Assembly (NCBI GenBank): GCA_045531895.1 | Contig: JAZSEW010000118.1 | Span: 1-51,280 of the forward strand | DNA length: 51,280 bases | Direction of reading: 5' to 3' | DNA from: SIG299 sp045531895 | GTDB taxonomy: Bacteria > Bacillota > Clostridia > Lachnospirales > Lachnospiraceae | Part shown: one piece after another, positions 1-7,544 of the stretch | How positions within the stretch are numbered: position 1 is the stretch's first letter | How the letters are laid out: the number at the start of each line of letters is the position of its first letter | The notes under the pieces: generated by a model | The model's database searches: none | What the model saw: only the letters and a program-made list of their open reading frames with translations | What the model was told of the DNA's origin: nothing | Made by a program: the position numbers and the translations under genes

Positions 1-92
1 ACCACCCGCATAGCAGGTGGTTTATTTGTTGCCCAAAGCTCCGTTTCTCTTCTTGAGAAACTCCACAATGGACAACAGGCTTAAAGCCTAAC
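1..92 (-). other. Structured noncoding DNA, possible left end of an IS200/IS605-type element
   Basis: No reading frame is visible, but the stretch is full of inverted repeats. On the minus strand, ACCACC pairs with GGTGGT at 1-21 around a short loop, GTTTCTC pairs with GAGAAAC at 48-66, and this second hairpin is enclosed by GTTGTCC/GGGCAAC (about 31-76). A small AGGCTT/AAGCCT hairpin lies at 77-89. In two stems the odd pair is a U-G wobble when read on the minus strand but a C-A mismatch on the plus strand, so the functional RNA or single-stranded DNA is probably the minus strand. A foldback end preceded by a terminator resembles the 5' region of IS200-type tnpA genes. The transposase itself would lie outside the window, so this is only a hypothesis. 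Confidence 0.35.
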
Positions 93-95
93 AAC

Positions 96-130
96 AAAAA
101 ACTCCTTTGACTTCTGCCAAAAGAGTTTTT
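96..130 (-). terminator. Strong intrinsic terminator-like hairpin downstream of the T-box
   Basis: AAAAACTC (96-103) pairs with GAGTTTTT (123-130), and the stem continues inward with UUUUG/CAAAG-type pairs, giving about 13 base pairs around an 8-nt loop. On the minus strand the hairpin is followed directly by a T tract. It lies just after the T-box terminator, so a transcript that escapes T-box termination would meet a second stop before any gene. It could also insulate a mobile element to the left. Confidence 0.55.
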
Positions 131-438
131 CATAAAACAAAACGCCCTTGACAGAACTTTAGACTCTGTCAAGGACGAATAATTACACTATCCGCGGTGC
201 CACCTTGATTTACAGCCATGACAGCTGTACGCTTAGCAGGATACCAACATATCCCCGGCAACTGACGTATGCCAACACGTCGCAGAATACTGGGTGTAAT
301 AAGGCTACACTTTTGACTGCGCCCTCCGCGGTCCATTTGATAATCTGTGTTTTACCCGACTCTCACCTACACGGGCTCTCTGTAAAAGCATAATTACCGT
401 TATCTCCGCTTCAACGGTTTGCTATCAATAAATTTTAT
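131..438 (-). ncRNA. T-box leader, tryptophan-specific (specifier UGG)
   Basis: Read on the minus strand, this is a complete T-box riboswitch that senses uncharged tRNA. Stem I starts with GCGG and closes with CCGC; its distal part has the AGAGAG bulge and a GGTGAGA loop. The specifier codon is UGG at 335-333, followed by A and the CC of the closing stem, the usual arrangement. The T-box core AAGGTGGCACCGCG lies at 207-194; its UGGC bulge would pair with a GCCA acceptor end, and tRNA-Trp has G as discriminator base. The terminator stem CCTTGACAG/CTGTCAAGG (146-154, 166-174) with a T-rich tail follows. The regulated gene, presumably for tryptophan supply or charging, is not in the window. Confidence 0.93.
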
Positions 439-444
439 GCACTT

Positions 445-473
445 GTTATAGCATTGTGACTTTCATTTGTCAA
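445..473 (-). promoter_or_regulatory. Promoter of the T-box leader
   Basis: TTGACA (minus strand, 473-468), a 17-bp spacer and TATAAC (450-445). This is a near-consensus housekeeping promoter placed so that transcription starts about 7 nt downstream, just before stem I of the T-box. Confidence 0.8.
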
Positions 474-498
474 TACTTTTTTTTCAGATTTTTCAACA

Positions 499-2013
499 TT
501 ATTCCTGCACAACGCGGTTCAATTTCTCCGAAAGTCCCTTAATTTGTTCGACAATTCCAGCCAGACTTTCCGTTCCTGCACTATTTTCCTGCGTTGCTGC
601 GGATACCTTTTCTACGGCATTGCAGTTTGCCTGAGTATTACTGCTAATTTGCTGCATGCGATCCGCCACTTCATTGCTCTTTTCTTTGATAACCTCTGCT
701 GCCTTGTCAATTTCATGAATCTGACCCACCAGTTCTTCGTTGGAAGACGTAATCAAAGCTGCCGACTCATTTGCCTTACTAATACTCTCCATCCCTTCCT
801 TGGCATATTGCGCATTCTCACCCATTGCCGCAACGGCATCTTCCGTGTTCTGCACTACTTCCGTTACAATAGCACCGATATTTTCTACCGCCTTCTTTGT
901 CTGCTCCGCAAGCTTTTGAATTTCCTCTGCCACAACAGCAAATCCCTTTCCCTGTTCGCCTGCTCTGGCCGCCTCAATGGACGCATTCAATGCAAGAATA
1001 TTGGTACGGCTGGAAATTCCGGTAATTGTCTGCACAATACCTATAATTTCCTTAGATTCCTCACCAAGAGTCCGGATAATCTGCTCACATTCCCCGGTAC
1101 TCTTATGAATCTGATTCATGTTTGCAGTGGCATCATCCATACGCTTTTGATTTTCTATGATATTCTGACCAATGCGGTCTGTCAGCTGTGCCGTACGATG
1201 ATTCATTTCACTAAGTTCCGTCAGCTGTACAGTAATATCCTGCATTCTCTGGTCTGCATATTCTACTGCACCGGTATTTTCCATAGAACCGGTCAGTAAA
1301 TTCTCCGTTTCCTTTGCGATGCTCTGGTTTGCCTTCAAAGAACTCTCTGAAATTTCTGAAAGCCGGGATACTGTGCTGTATAATACATTGGATGTCTGGG
1401 ATGCATTATCCTTCATTGCCTTCATGCGCTCAAACATCTCCTTTTGCTCCTCCGCACCCATCAGATTGGAAAGCATGGAAGCTGTTCTGCCACACAGCAT
1501 GGTGAAAATCGCCGCAACAGCAACAATAACCAGTGCTCTTGGAATAATACCAAAAATCACCATTCCGCGAACTTCTGTAAAATTATCATCTAACGTAGTC
1601 TGCATAAAAAACGCCAGAACCTGTCCAATGGAAACACCAATAACAGTAAGTATAGTTGCAGAAATATTCAGCTTTTTTGAAAAATACAAACTCGCAATCG
1701 CAATCGGATACACATACATTGCCACCACATGCCAGGTCAGAGTAATGCTCAGTAATGTAATAAAGCAGGCAGCACAAACCACATTCACATACTTTACAAA
1801 CCAGTGCTCCAGCTTTAAGAAATTGCTTAACACAGTCGGAACAAAAAGCAAAACACTGCCACCGATATAAGCAAACGTCATTACATCCGGTTTTACCTCA
1901 AAAATACCAATAACATTTAAAATAAAAATTAACGTAAAGATAATAAAAGAAACTCTCATCACCTTTGCCACAATTAAATTGGCTTCTTTTTCGTTTTTCT
2001 TAAGTAGACTCAT
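499..2013 (-). CDS. Methyl-accepting chemotaxis protein with a multi-spanning membrane sensor
   Basis: Chemoreceptor that passes signals to CheA/CheW. The first ~185 residues contain about six hydrophobic segments and no large extracellular loop, so it probably senses something in or near the membrane. I see no clear HAMP domain. The C-terminal half is the coiled-coil signalling domain; the highly conserved hairpin tip (ISSRTNILALNASIEAARAG) lies near residue 337. The start has a good GGGAGG ribosome binding site. It follows the HD-GYP gene by 24 nt on the same strand, so receptor and c-di-GMP phosphodiesterase are probably co-transcribed, linking taxis to second-messenger control. No hairpin terminator was seen after it. 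Class is sure; ligand unknown. Confidence 0.93.
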   Translation of the reverse strand: MSLLKKNEKEANLIVAKVMRVSFIIFTLIFILNVIGIFEVKPDVMTFAYIGGSVLLFVPTVLSNFLKLEHWFVKYVNVVCAACFITLLSITLTWHVVAMYVYPIAIASLYFSKKLNISATILTVIGVSIGQVLAFFMQTTLDDNFTEVRGMVIFGIIPRALVIVAVAAIFTMLCGRTASMLSNLMGAEEQKEMFERMKAMKDNASQTSNVLYSTVSRLSEISESSLKANQSIAKETENLLTGSMENTGAVEYADQRMQDITVQLTELSEMNHRTAQLTDRIGQNIIENQKRMDDATANMNQIHKSTGECEQIIRTLGEESKEIIGIVQTITGISSRTNILALNASIEAARAGEQGKGFAVVAEEIQKLAEQTKKAVENIGAIVTEVVQNTEDAVAAMGENAQYAKEGMESISKANESAALITSSNEELVGQIHEIDKAAEVIKEKSNEVADRMQQISSNTQANCNAVEKVSAATQENSAGTESLAGIVEQIKGLSEKLNRVVQE

Positions 2014-2037
2014 ATAAATCCTCCCTTGTTTTGTATT

Positions 2038-3333
2038 TTATTGATTAAATTCTTTATGAATTTCTTCAACCTTATCCCTGATATCCAAAAACACTTCTGC
2101 CAGTACCGGGTCAAAATCCTGTCCGCTGCCCTCCTGGATAATTTCAAAGCACTTTTCCAATGGCATTGCTTCCCTGTAACAACGCTTTTCCGACACTGCA
2201 TCAAACACATCTGCAATCGCCATAATCCGGGCACACAACGGAATTTCCTTTCGTTTTAAACCTTCCGGATACCCCTTGCCGTTCCACTTCTCATGATGGT
2301 ATCTCGCTACCTGGTATGCCATCTTGGCATACTGCTCATTACCCAGATGTCCAAAGGTCTCCTGAACAATTTTTCCTCCCTGCTCCGCATGCTGTTTCAT
2401 TCTGGCAAACTCATCTTCCGTTAATCGTCCCGGCTTTTGCAGAATGACATCCGGCACAGAAATTTTTCCTATATCATGCATGGGTGCCGCCATACAAAGA
2501 TTCCTTACATAATCCTTCGTCAGTATCTCTCTGTAATACCCCCTGCGCCTTAATTCCTCCGCTAACAAGCGGACATACATTGTAGTTCTTTTAATGTGGC
2601 CACCGGTACTACCATCCTTATTTTCCACCAGCGTTGCAAACCCCATGGTCATTTCTTCATGGTATCGTGCTAATTCCAGCACTGACGGATTTTCCTGATT
2701 CATATACACACCGATAATAATAAGTGTTACACATAAACTGGTCAGCAATGCCTCCGGATGAAACATCTGATATGCCGTAAGCACTGCCATCATTAACAGA
2801 TAGGTTAATATACTGATTCTTTTATGCCTCTCAATATACCGCCATCTGCCAAAGAAAATTAAAATGCTGAGTAAAATATATATTGCCGCCATTGCAAAAC
2901 AGGTATAGGCTGACATACCCATGGAATAGTTGCTTATCTCCCCTTTGATATACTCTAACTCCGGTATGTATACTATCACCAGAATAATATTAACCACCAG
3001 TGGACTGTACATCAGACATATTCCGCTTTTCTTCTTAGGAAGTCCTGCTGTAATCGACAGCATATATACAAACAATCGGAAAATAAAGCAATCCAACCCC
3101 ACTAAAAAACATAAATGGAATAGCATATTTGCCGTCTCATTCACCTGTTCCAAATGGTTTACTGTATATGCCGTCACTCCATCAAAAAACACACTGAAAA
3201 TTCCTACCATAAGCATTGCATCAAACGTAGAAAACCTGTGTTTCCGCCCATACCTTTTTATTTCTTTTATGTAAATAAACACAATATATAAAATAATTAG
3301 CATACAGCCAATTTGCAGTTTACAATGTTCCAA
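2038..3333 (-). CDS. Membrane-bound HD-GYP c-di-GMP phosphodiesterase
   Basis: The N-terminal ~210 residues hold about seven hydrophobic helices; the C-terminal half is an HD-GYP domain, a family that hydrolyses c-di-GMP. HD lies in the HDIGK motif near residue 285 and the GYP signature is present as HHEKWNGKGYPEG, so it looks catalytically intact. I place the start at a TTG (3333) because AAAGGAGGAGA ends about 9 nt before it. A longer frame opens at another TTG at 3360, but the ribosome binding site lies inside that extension. It is the first gene of a pair with the chemoreceptor downstream. The signal detected by the membrane part is unknown. Confidence 0.9.
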   Translation of the reverse strand: MEHCKLQIGCMLIILYIVFIYIKEIKRYGRKHRFSTFDAMLMVGIFSVFFDGVTAYTVNHLEQVNETANMLFHLCFLVGLDCFIFRLFVYMLSITAGLPKKKSGICLMYSPLVVNIILVIVYIPELEYIKGEISNYSMGMSAYTCFAMAAIYILLSILIFFGRWRYIERHKRISILTYLLMMAVLTAYQMFHPEALLTSLCVTLIIIGVYMNQENPSVLELARYHEEMTMGFATLVENKDGSTGGHIKRTTMYVRLLAEELRRRGYYREILTKDYVRNLCMAAPMHDIGKISVPDVILQKPGRLTEDEFARMKQHAEQGGKIVQETFGHLGNEQYAKMAYQVARYHHEKWNGKGYPEGLKRKEIPLCARIMAIADVFDAVSEKRCYREAMPLEKCFEIIQEGSGQDFDPVLAEVFLDIRDKVEEIHKEFNQ

Positions 3334-3390
3334 ACCTTTCTCTCCTCCTTTGTCAACCAAAACGGAGTATTTTCTTTATCCTCTTTTTGT

Positions 3391-3443
3391 AAAGAAAAGC
3401 AGAGTCAATACACCTGTATTTTACACAAGTTTATTAGCTCTGC
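3391..3443 (-). terminator. Terminator hairpin after the GNAT gene, inside a KTR remnant
   Basis: On the minus strand GCAGAG (3443-3438) pairs with CTCTGC (3404-3399); five further pairs form inside after one mismatch, and TTTTCTTT follows. It would end transcripts of the GNAT gene at 3490. It resembles the arrangement after the intact KTR gene at 14500. Confidence 0.5.
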
Positions 3444-3478
3444 GTCTATACGTCACTGCGTCTTTGCGTCTGGCTCTA
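3431..3478 (-). pseudogene. Remnant of the 3' end of a Cys-rich KTR gene
   Basis: The minus strand reads E-P-D-A-K-T-Q-stop, the typical tail of Cys-rich KTR peptides, with no start codon or zinc-finger part upstream. At the DNA level, 21 of 22 bases match the end of the intact KTR gene at 14500, and the similarity resumes after a 16-base insertion that includes a second GACGCAG. It is therefore a decayed copy, or a piece carried in by recombination, now sitting between the GNAT gene and the HD-GYP gene. Confidence 0.6.
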
Positions 3479-3489
3479 TTTTTATTTAG

Positions 3490-3993
3490 TTAAAACTTAC
3501 GTACATATCTGGCAATGTCCGCCGGATTTCCCTGGTACTCTCCGACACCTTCGTATTCCTTTATGAATCCGCATTTCTCCAACACTTTCCTGGATGCCAG
3601 ATTCTCAGAAACACAAATGCCATATACCTTATCCAGCTTCTTTTCTGCTTTTGCAAAATTCAACAGTGCCTGTAAGGCTTCTGTTGCATACCCGGCTCCG
3701 GTAAATTCCTTAGCGATATGATAGCCGACTTCAAAACCTTCCTCCCACGGAACCAACTGCACATAGCCGATATTGGTACCATCTTTCAGCAATGCCGGGT
3801 ACACCAAAGGTCCTTCCCCGGATTCATAGCAGCTCATCAGAAATTCTATGGTTTCTGCTGCCTCTTCTACTGTTTCAAACACTTCATCCGGCACAAAACG
3901 GCGGTTATCTTCATCTAATGAGTTTTTATGCACACTCTCCGCCATGGACAAATCAAACGTTGTAATAATTAAACGTTCTGTTTCCAATCGCAT
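3490..3993 (-). CDS. GNAT acetyltransferase, RimJ/RimL type
   Basis: Acetyl-CoA-dependent N-acetyltransferase of about 167 residues. It opens with the ETERLIITTFD strand typical of the RimJ/RimL branch, has the acetyl-CoA pyrophosphate-binding region at GAGYATEALQALL, and ends with the ENLASRKVLEKCGF segment. The start at 3993 is chosen because GGAGG lies 7 nt upstream; a longer frame to 4044 exists but has no ribosome binding site. Members acetylate ribosomal protein N-termini, other proteins or small molecules; the substrate cannot be read from the sequence. It is the last gene of the long minus-strand enzyme block. Confidence 0.88.
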   Translation of the reverse strand: MRLETERLIITTFDLSMAESVHKNSLDEDNRRFVPDEVFETVEEAAETIEFLMSCYESGEGPLVYPALLKDGTNIGYVQLVPWEEGFEVGYHIAKEFTGAGYATEALQALLNFAKAEKKLDKVYGICVSENLASRKVLEKCGFIKEYEGVGEYQGNPADIARYVRKF

Positions 3994-4067
3994 CTTTCTT
4001 CCTCCATTCTCCGGTCCATTGCTGTTTCTTTTAGTATACGCCATTTAGACCCTATTTGCAAGTAAAC

Positions 4068-4505
4068 TTATATTTCCTTGTACATTAAAATAACATACTC
4101 ATTATCTTGAAAACCGTTCTTCCGGTAAAATAGCGGTGCCGATGCATATTTGTTGGTAGACAGGGTAATCCCAGCTAACCTCTTTTCCTTACTGTACTCT
4201 TCCACCCTGTTTAACAGTATGGAACCATAGCCCTTTCGCTGCAGCTCCGGCTTCACAAACATTTCTTCAACAAAAACCTCGCTGTTATTCCACCATACCT
4301 TTTCGTGAGCAAAGATTCCACCAAGAATCTCACCATTTTCTTCCAGCACATAGCCGACAAACTTTTTTAGTTCAAAGAAATCTGTCAGATATTCCACAGC
4401 AGTTTCTTTGTCCCACTGGCACTGCCACATTTCATTGTTGTAAACACTGCACAGGATTTCTGCGCAGGCCGGGAGGTCTTCCCTGGTTAACTGTCTTATC
4501 ATCAT
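4068..4505 (-). CDS. GNAT acetyltransferase
   Basis: Compact GNAT protein (145 residues). The conserved strand FVEEMFVKPELQRKGYGSILL contains the R/Q-x-x-G-x-G/A acetyl-CoA loop (QRKGYG), and the C-terminal part has the SAPLFYRKNGF motif. The EEMFVKPELQ arrangement resembles acetyltransferases that modify small amines or aminoglycosides, but the substrate is unknown. It starts with two consecutive ATG codons behind AGGAAATT and follows the upstream phosphotransferase by only 6 nt, so the two are probably translated from one mRNA. Confidence 0.87.
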   Translation of the reverse strand: MMIRQLTREDLPACAEILCSVYNNEMWQCQWDKETAVEYLTDFFELKKFVGYVLEENGEILGGIFAHEKVWWNNSEVFVEEMFVKPELQRKGYGSILLNRVEEYSKEKRLAGITLSTNKYASAPLFYRKNGFQDNEYVILMYKEI

Positions 4506-4511
4506 AATTTC

Positions 4512-5498
4512 CTAGTCCTCTTTCTCTTTTATTTTTTCTTCCAGACATCGTACTTTGTATGCCAGTCTTTCATTTAACTGTTTCATCCACTCCGGTGCAT
4601 TCGGAACTTCCTCTGCAATACAACGGATTAATCTTGCATAGGAAAACAAATTGCAGAACCGGCGCATTAGCGGAAGCCTTTTCTCATAGTCCGGCTCCAA
4701 TGCTTTTTCACTTTCATACCCCCGCAAAAAATGTTTCCTTGCCTGCACACAAAACTCCTCTTTCAGTTCCTCACAAAGAGCATCCAACACCTGTTCAATG
4801 TCCACCAGAAAGAAATGGTACATACCGTCTTCGAAATCAATTACATGACAGGTACCATCTTCCTCATTGTAAAACACATTGTCCGGCTCGAAGTCATAAT
4901 GAACCAGACCGTAGGTTTCCTGATTTTTTTCCAGAAAGGATAATTCCTGCGCTACGTTCTCCGCCTCATGAACCATGTTATCCGGTGCGTGATATTCTGC
5001 TAGCACACACGTAATCCAATCAAGAACCTCTGTGTATGACCACTTTTTATTCTTCGGCTCATATTCCATGGATAAGCGATGTAAACGTCCCAGTGCCTTA
5101 CCGTAAGCATACATAATCTCCTCACGGTAATCCGTATCCTCTATACAACAGCCCGGAACCCCTTCAAAAACACTGGCATAATATGCACCCCATCGGGTAT
5201 CCAGTGTCACCAGAACACTGCCAGACTTTGACACCACCGGCTTCATTGCATTGTATCCTTTCTTGTTCAAATATTGCAAAAATTCCAGTTCTCCCTCCAG
5301 ATTCTCCTTCTGCTTTTCTTCCGCCGGAGCCAACCGTAGAAAACACCGTTTTCCCTGCGTTTCAAAGGGATAGACCGCATTAGAGGAAATACGAAAATAC
5401 TTCAAATATTCATCCAAAGTATCCTCGTCATAGTCCCAGTTTTCTAACGCATACTTTGCAAGTTCGAAATTTTCAAACATATAGTTTAATTTCAGCAT
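4512..5498 (-). CDS. Phosphotransferase of the aminoglycoside/choline-kinase fold
   Basis: Protein-kinase-like small-molecule phosphotransferase (APH family). The catalytic loop is HYDFEPDN (about residues 198-205), matching the HxDxxxxN pattern, and the metal-binding Asp follows in VIDFED. These are the key residues for phosphate transfer from ATP, so it looks active. The N-terminal lobe is recognisable but short. The start at ATG 5498 is supported by AAAGGA; an in-frame GTG lies 15 nt earlier. Relatives phosphorylate aminoglycosides, homoserine, choline or spore-coat sugars. Its place between GNAT genes suggests small-molecule modification or detoxification, but no substrate is evident. Confidence 0.85.
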   Translation of the reverse strand: MLKLNYMFENFELAKYALENWDYDEDTLDEYLKYFRISSNAVYPFETQGKRCFLRLAPAEEKQKENLEGELEFLQYLNKKGYNAMKPVVSKSGSVLVTLDTRWGAYYASVFEGVPGCCIEDTDYREEIMYAYGKALGRLHRLSMEYEPKNKKWSYTEVLDWITCVLAEYHAPDNMVHEAENVAQELSFLEKNQETYGLVHYDFEPDNVFYNEEDGTCHVIDFEDGMYHFFLVDIEQVLDALCEELKEEFCVQARKHFLRGYESEKALEPDYEKRLPLMRRFCNLFSYARLIRCIAEEVPNAPEWMKQLNERLAYKVRCLEEKIKEKED

Positions 5499-5531
5499 TC
5501 TTTTCCTTTCCACAGGCAGATAGTAATTTTT

Positions 5532-5984
5532 CTATAACAGCAGCTTTCTGTAATAAATTCTGCTCACTTCGTTATAAATATCAAGACGACTTTCCATATA
5601 TGTGAAACCGTATTTTTCATACAATCCGATGTGGTCAGTTGCAATATACACCGTATCAAATCCCTCTTCCTTTGCCTTATTGCAGGCATACTTAACAAGC
5701 TCTTCACTGTATCTGTGTCCACGGTATGCCGGTGACGTAAACACAAATCCAATCCACGGAAAAAGACTGTCATCATCAACGCAGTCCCTTCGCGTCAATG
5801 TGCAGAATGCCACAATTTTTTCTTCCTCTTCCAGGATTAGCAAACTGCCCCCACCGACCATTTCACAAAATTTATCCTGTTCCAGCAAATCGGCGAGAAA
5901 CTTCGCTGCTCCCCAATCGCAGGCACGGATTTTGTCCATCCATTGTTTTTGTTCGTTACTGCTATGTAAATCTAATAATTGCAT
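5532..5984 (-). CDS. GNAT acetyltransferase
   Basis: Protein of 150 residues with a late but clear GNAT core: the strand FCTLTRRDCVDDDSLFPWIGFVFTSPAYRG, the acetyl-CoA loop YRGHRYSEELV, and the C-terminal IGLYEKYGFTYMESR segment. The central GFVFTSPAYRG arrangement resembles GNATs found in clostridial genomes near antibiotic-response genes. GGAGG lies about 12 nt before the ATG, a little far. It is in line with its neighbours (33-40 nt gaps on either side). Substrate unknown. Confidence 0.82.
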   Translation of the reverse strand: MQLLDLHSSNEQKQWMDKIRACDWGAAKFLADLLEQDKFCEMVGGGSLLILEEEEKIVAFCTLTRRDCVDDDSLFPWIGFVFTSPAYRGHRYSEELVKYACNKAKEEGFDTVYIATDHIGLYEKYGFTYMESRLDIYNEVSRIYYRKLLL

Positions 5985-6024
5985 TATCGATATTTCTCCT
6001 CCATATTCAAATCAATTAAAAATA

Positions 6025-6354
6025 TCACTCTAAAGTTTCTGCAAATATCTGTTTCAAAACTTCACATGGTATATCCTGATTTAAATAGACTTGCACCATT
6101 CCCTTTGGAGTAATTTTATAACCTGCTAATTCTTCCTTATGCTGAATTACCGCCTGTGCCTCAATATTAATATGGTCTTTAAATGGAATCAGTCTCACAA
6201 AAGCTTCGCCCACATTATAGGTTGGTAGCTTCGCCCACAAGGTTTCCTCCGGTTCGCGTGAAACACTCTCAAAGATCAACTGCCTTAAATTATTGTACAT
6301 ATCAATCAGCTCACTTGGATATTTACTTATGTAATCTTTTACCTGCTCATTCAT
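6025..6354 (-). CDS. DUF1801-like small protein
   Basis: Protein of 109 residues that looks like the DUF1801 (YdhG/iron-chaperone-like) family: an N-terminal helix (VKDYISKYPSELIDMYNNLRQLI), the EETLWAKLPTYNVGEAFVRLIPFKDHINIEA strand region, and a C-terminal helix. Members are small soluble proteins of poorly defined role. No catalytic motif is visible. It sits between a GNAT and a hydrolase gene with short gaps. Confidence 0.75.
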   Translation of the reverse strand: MNEQVKDYISKYPSELIDMYNNLRQLIFESVSREPEETLWAKLPTYNVGEAFVRLIPFKDHINIEAQAVIQHKEELAGYKITPKGMVQVYLNQDIPCEVLKQIFAETLE

Positions 6355-6376
6355 TTGACACCCTCCACACTTTGTA

Positions 6377-7069
6377 TTACAAGTTATCCCGCAACCATTG
6401 TTCCACTATAGTTCCATCACTCTCTCCCATAAAAGGATGTTCACTATTTTCCGACAAAGTTAAAGCACAATTAAATTTATCAGCAAAAGCCTTCACTATT
6501 TCTAATGACTGAAAAGTATCTCTCCCGGCAAAAAGAATATTGGTTGCAACATCCCATTTCTGTACAGGATGCTCCTTCACATACTGATAATAATCCCAAG
6601 TCATAATATCGATGGGTGTATTAATCTCCTTTTCCCGGGCGAGTCGCTCTTCTGATATTTCAAACCATACCATCATCTGCTTAATCAAATACTCCATATC
6701 CAAAATCGGTGATTGAAAAAGACATTTCTTTATATTTCGCCCATTATAGGCATTTAGGCAAAAGTATGCACCTAAACTGCATGCGTACAGCGATACTTCT
6801 TTCCAGTTTGCAAAAACATAATCCCCAATTACGGTAAGGTCATGTATTCCATTCCATATATCACATCGCTTATCCTCATTTTGACGTTCCCCATGCTGAG
6901 GCAAATCAAAACTTATTGTCTGATATCCCCTTCGATCTGCTATTTTTGCAATTCCTTCTGCTGATTCTTTGGAAGACATTTTTCCGTGTACACACAAATA
7001 CACTTTATCTGAGTTCTCTCCCCACATAAGCGCAGGAATATGGTTAATTTCTATTCTTGTTTTTTTCAT
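6377..7069 (-). CDS. Alpha/beta hydrolase
   Basis: Soluble serine hydrolase of about 230 residues. The nucleophile elbow is ACSLGAYF, a variant of G-x-S-x-G in which the first Gly is Ala, so the catalytic Ser is the middle residue. An acidic residue in FAGRDTFQS and the His in ENSEHPF are the likely remaining triad members. The strand VYLCVHGKMSSKES matches the oxyanion-hole region after strand 3. ATG 7069 is chosen because GGAGTG precedes it; the upstream GNAT gene stops 4 nt before this ATG, so translation is probably coupled. The substrate is unknown; esterase, thioesterase or peptidase activity is all possible. Confidence 0.8.
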   Translation of the reverse strand: MKKTRIEINHIPALMWGENSDKVYLCVHGKMSSKESAEGIAKIADRRGYQTISFDLPQHGERQNEDKRCDIWNGIHDLTVIGDYVFANWKEVSLYACSLGAYFCLNAYNGRNIKKCLFQSPILDMEYLIKQMMVWFEISEERLAREKEINTPIDIMTWDYYQYVKEHPVQKWDVATNILFAGRDTFQSLEIVKAFADKFNCALTLSENSEHPFMGESDGTIVEQWLRDNL

Positions 7070-7073
7070 GATT

Positions 7074-7508
7074 TCACTCCACCGTAAACCCGGTCCATTC
7101 AATATGATTGTACTCCATCACATCCTCTGACTTTGTCATCCCTATTTTTTCATAGAACTGCACCGCATTTTCATTGGCACAGGTATACATCACAATGTTT
7201 TCTTCTCCACCGGCCAGCTCATGCAATTTCTTCATTAAAGCCTTTCCTATGCCCATTCCGGTGCACTCACGCACAACGCCCAGGTCGGTCACAAACAGCC
7301 AGTAAGCAAAGTCTGTGATACCAAAGCCCACGCCGAGAATGTCACCCGCTTCGCTTCTTGCCACCAGACTAAGGGAGACCTTCTGCACCAACGTACTGAT
7401 GCGCTCCTCAAACCGTTCCTTGGGATATTGAGAACCTAAATCCGTCTTTTTCAGAAACTCAATGTATTCCTCTGTCGTGATTCTCTCCTCGTTTATCTTG
7501 TAGTTCAT
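7074..7508 (-). CDS. GNAT acetyltransferase
   Basis: About 144 residues. The acetyl-CoA site is CTGMGIGKALMKKLHEL and the C-terminal part reads ENAVQFYEKIGM, a standard GNAT ending. I use ATG 7508, preceded by GGGGCGTG; the longer frame to 7541 begins near the stop of the upstream gene and has no ribosome binding site. Interestingly, both this start and that of the hydrolase downstream sit in a GTGAAATCATGA context. Substrate unknown. Confidence 0.85.
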   Translation of the reverse strand: MNYKINEERITTEEYIEFLKKTDLGSQYPKERFEERISTLVQKVSLSLVARSEAGDILGVGFGITDFAYWLFVTDLGVVRECTGMGIGKALMKKLHELAGGEENIVMYTCANENAVQFYEKIGMTKSEDVMEYNHIEWTGFTVE

Positions 7509-7544
7509 GATTTCACGCCCCTTATTCTTCAAGTTCCACATACA

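Noticed and set aside
544..1299. 251-codon open frame on the plus strand
   Set aside because: It is fully antisense to the chemoreceptor signalling domain, with Cys/Leu-rich shadow composition and no ribosome binding site.
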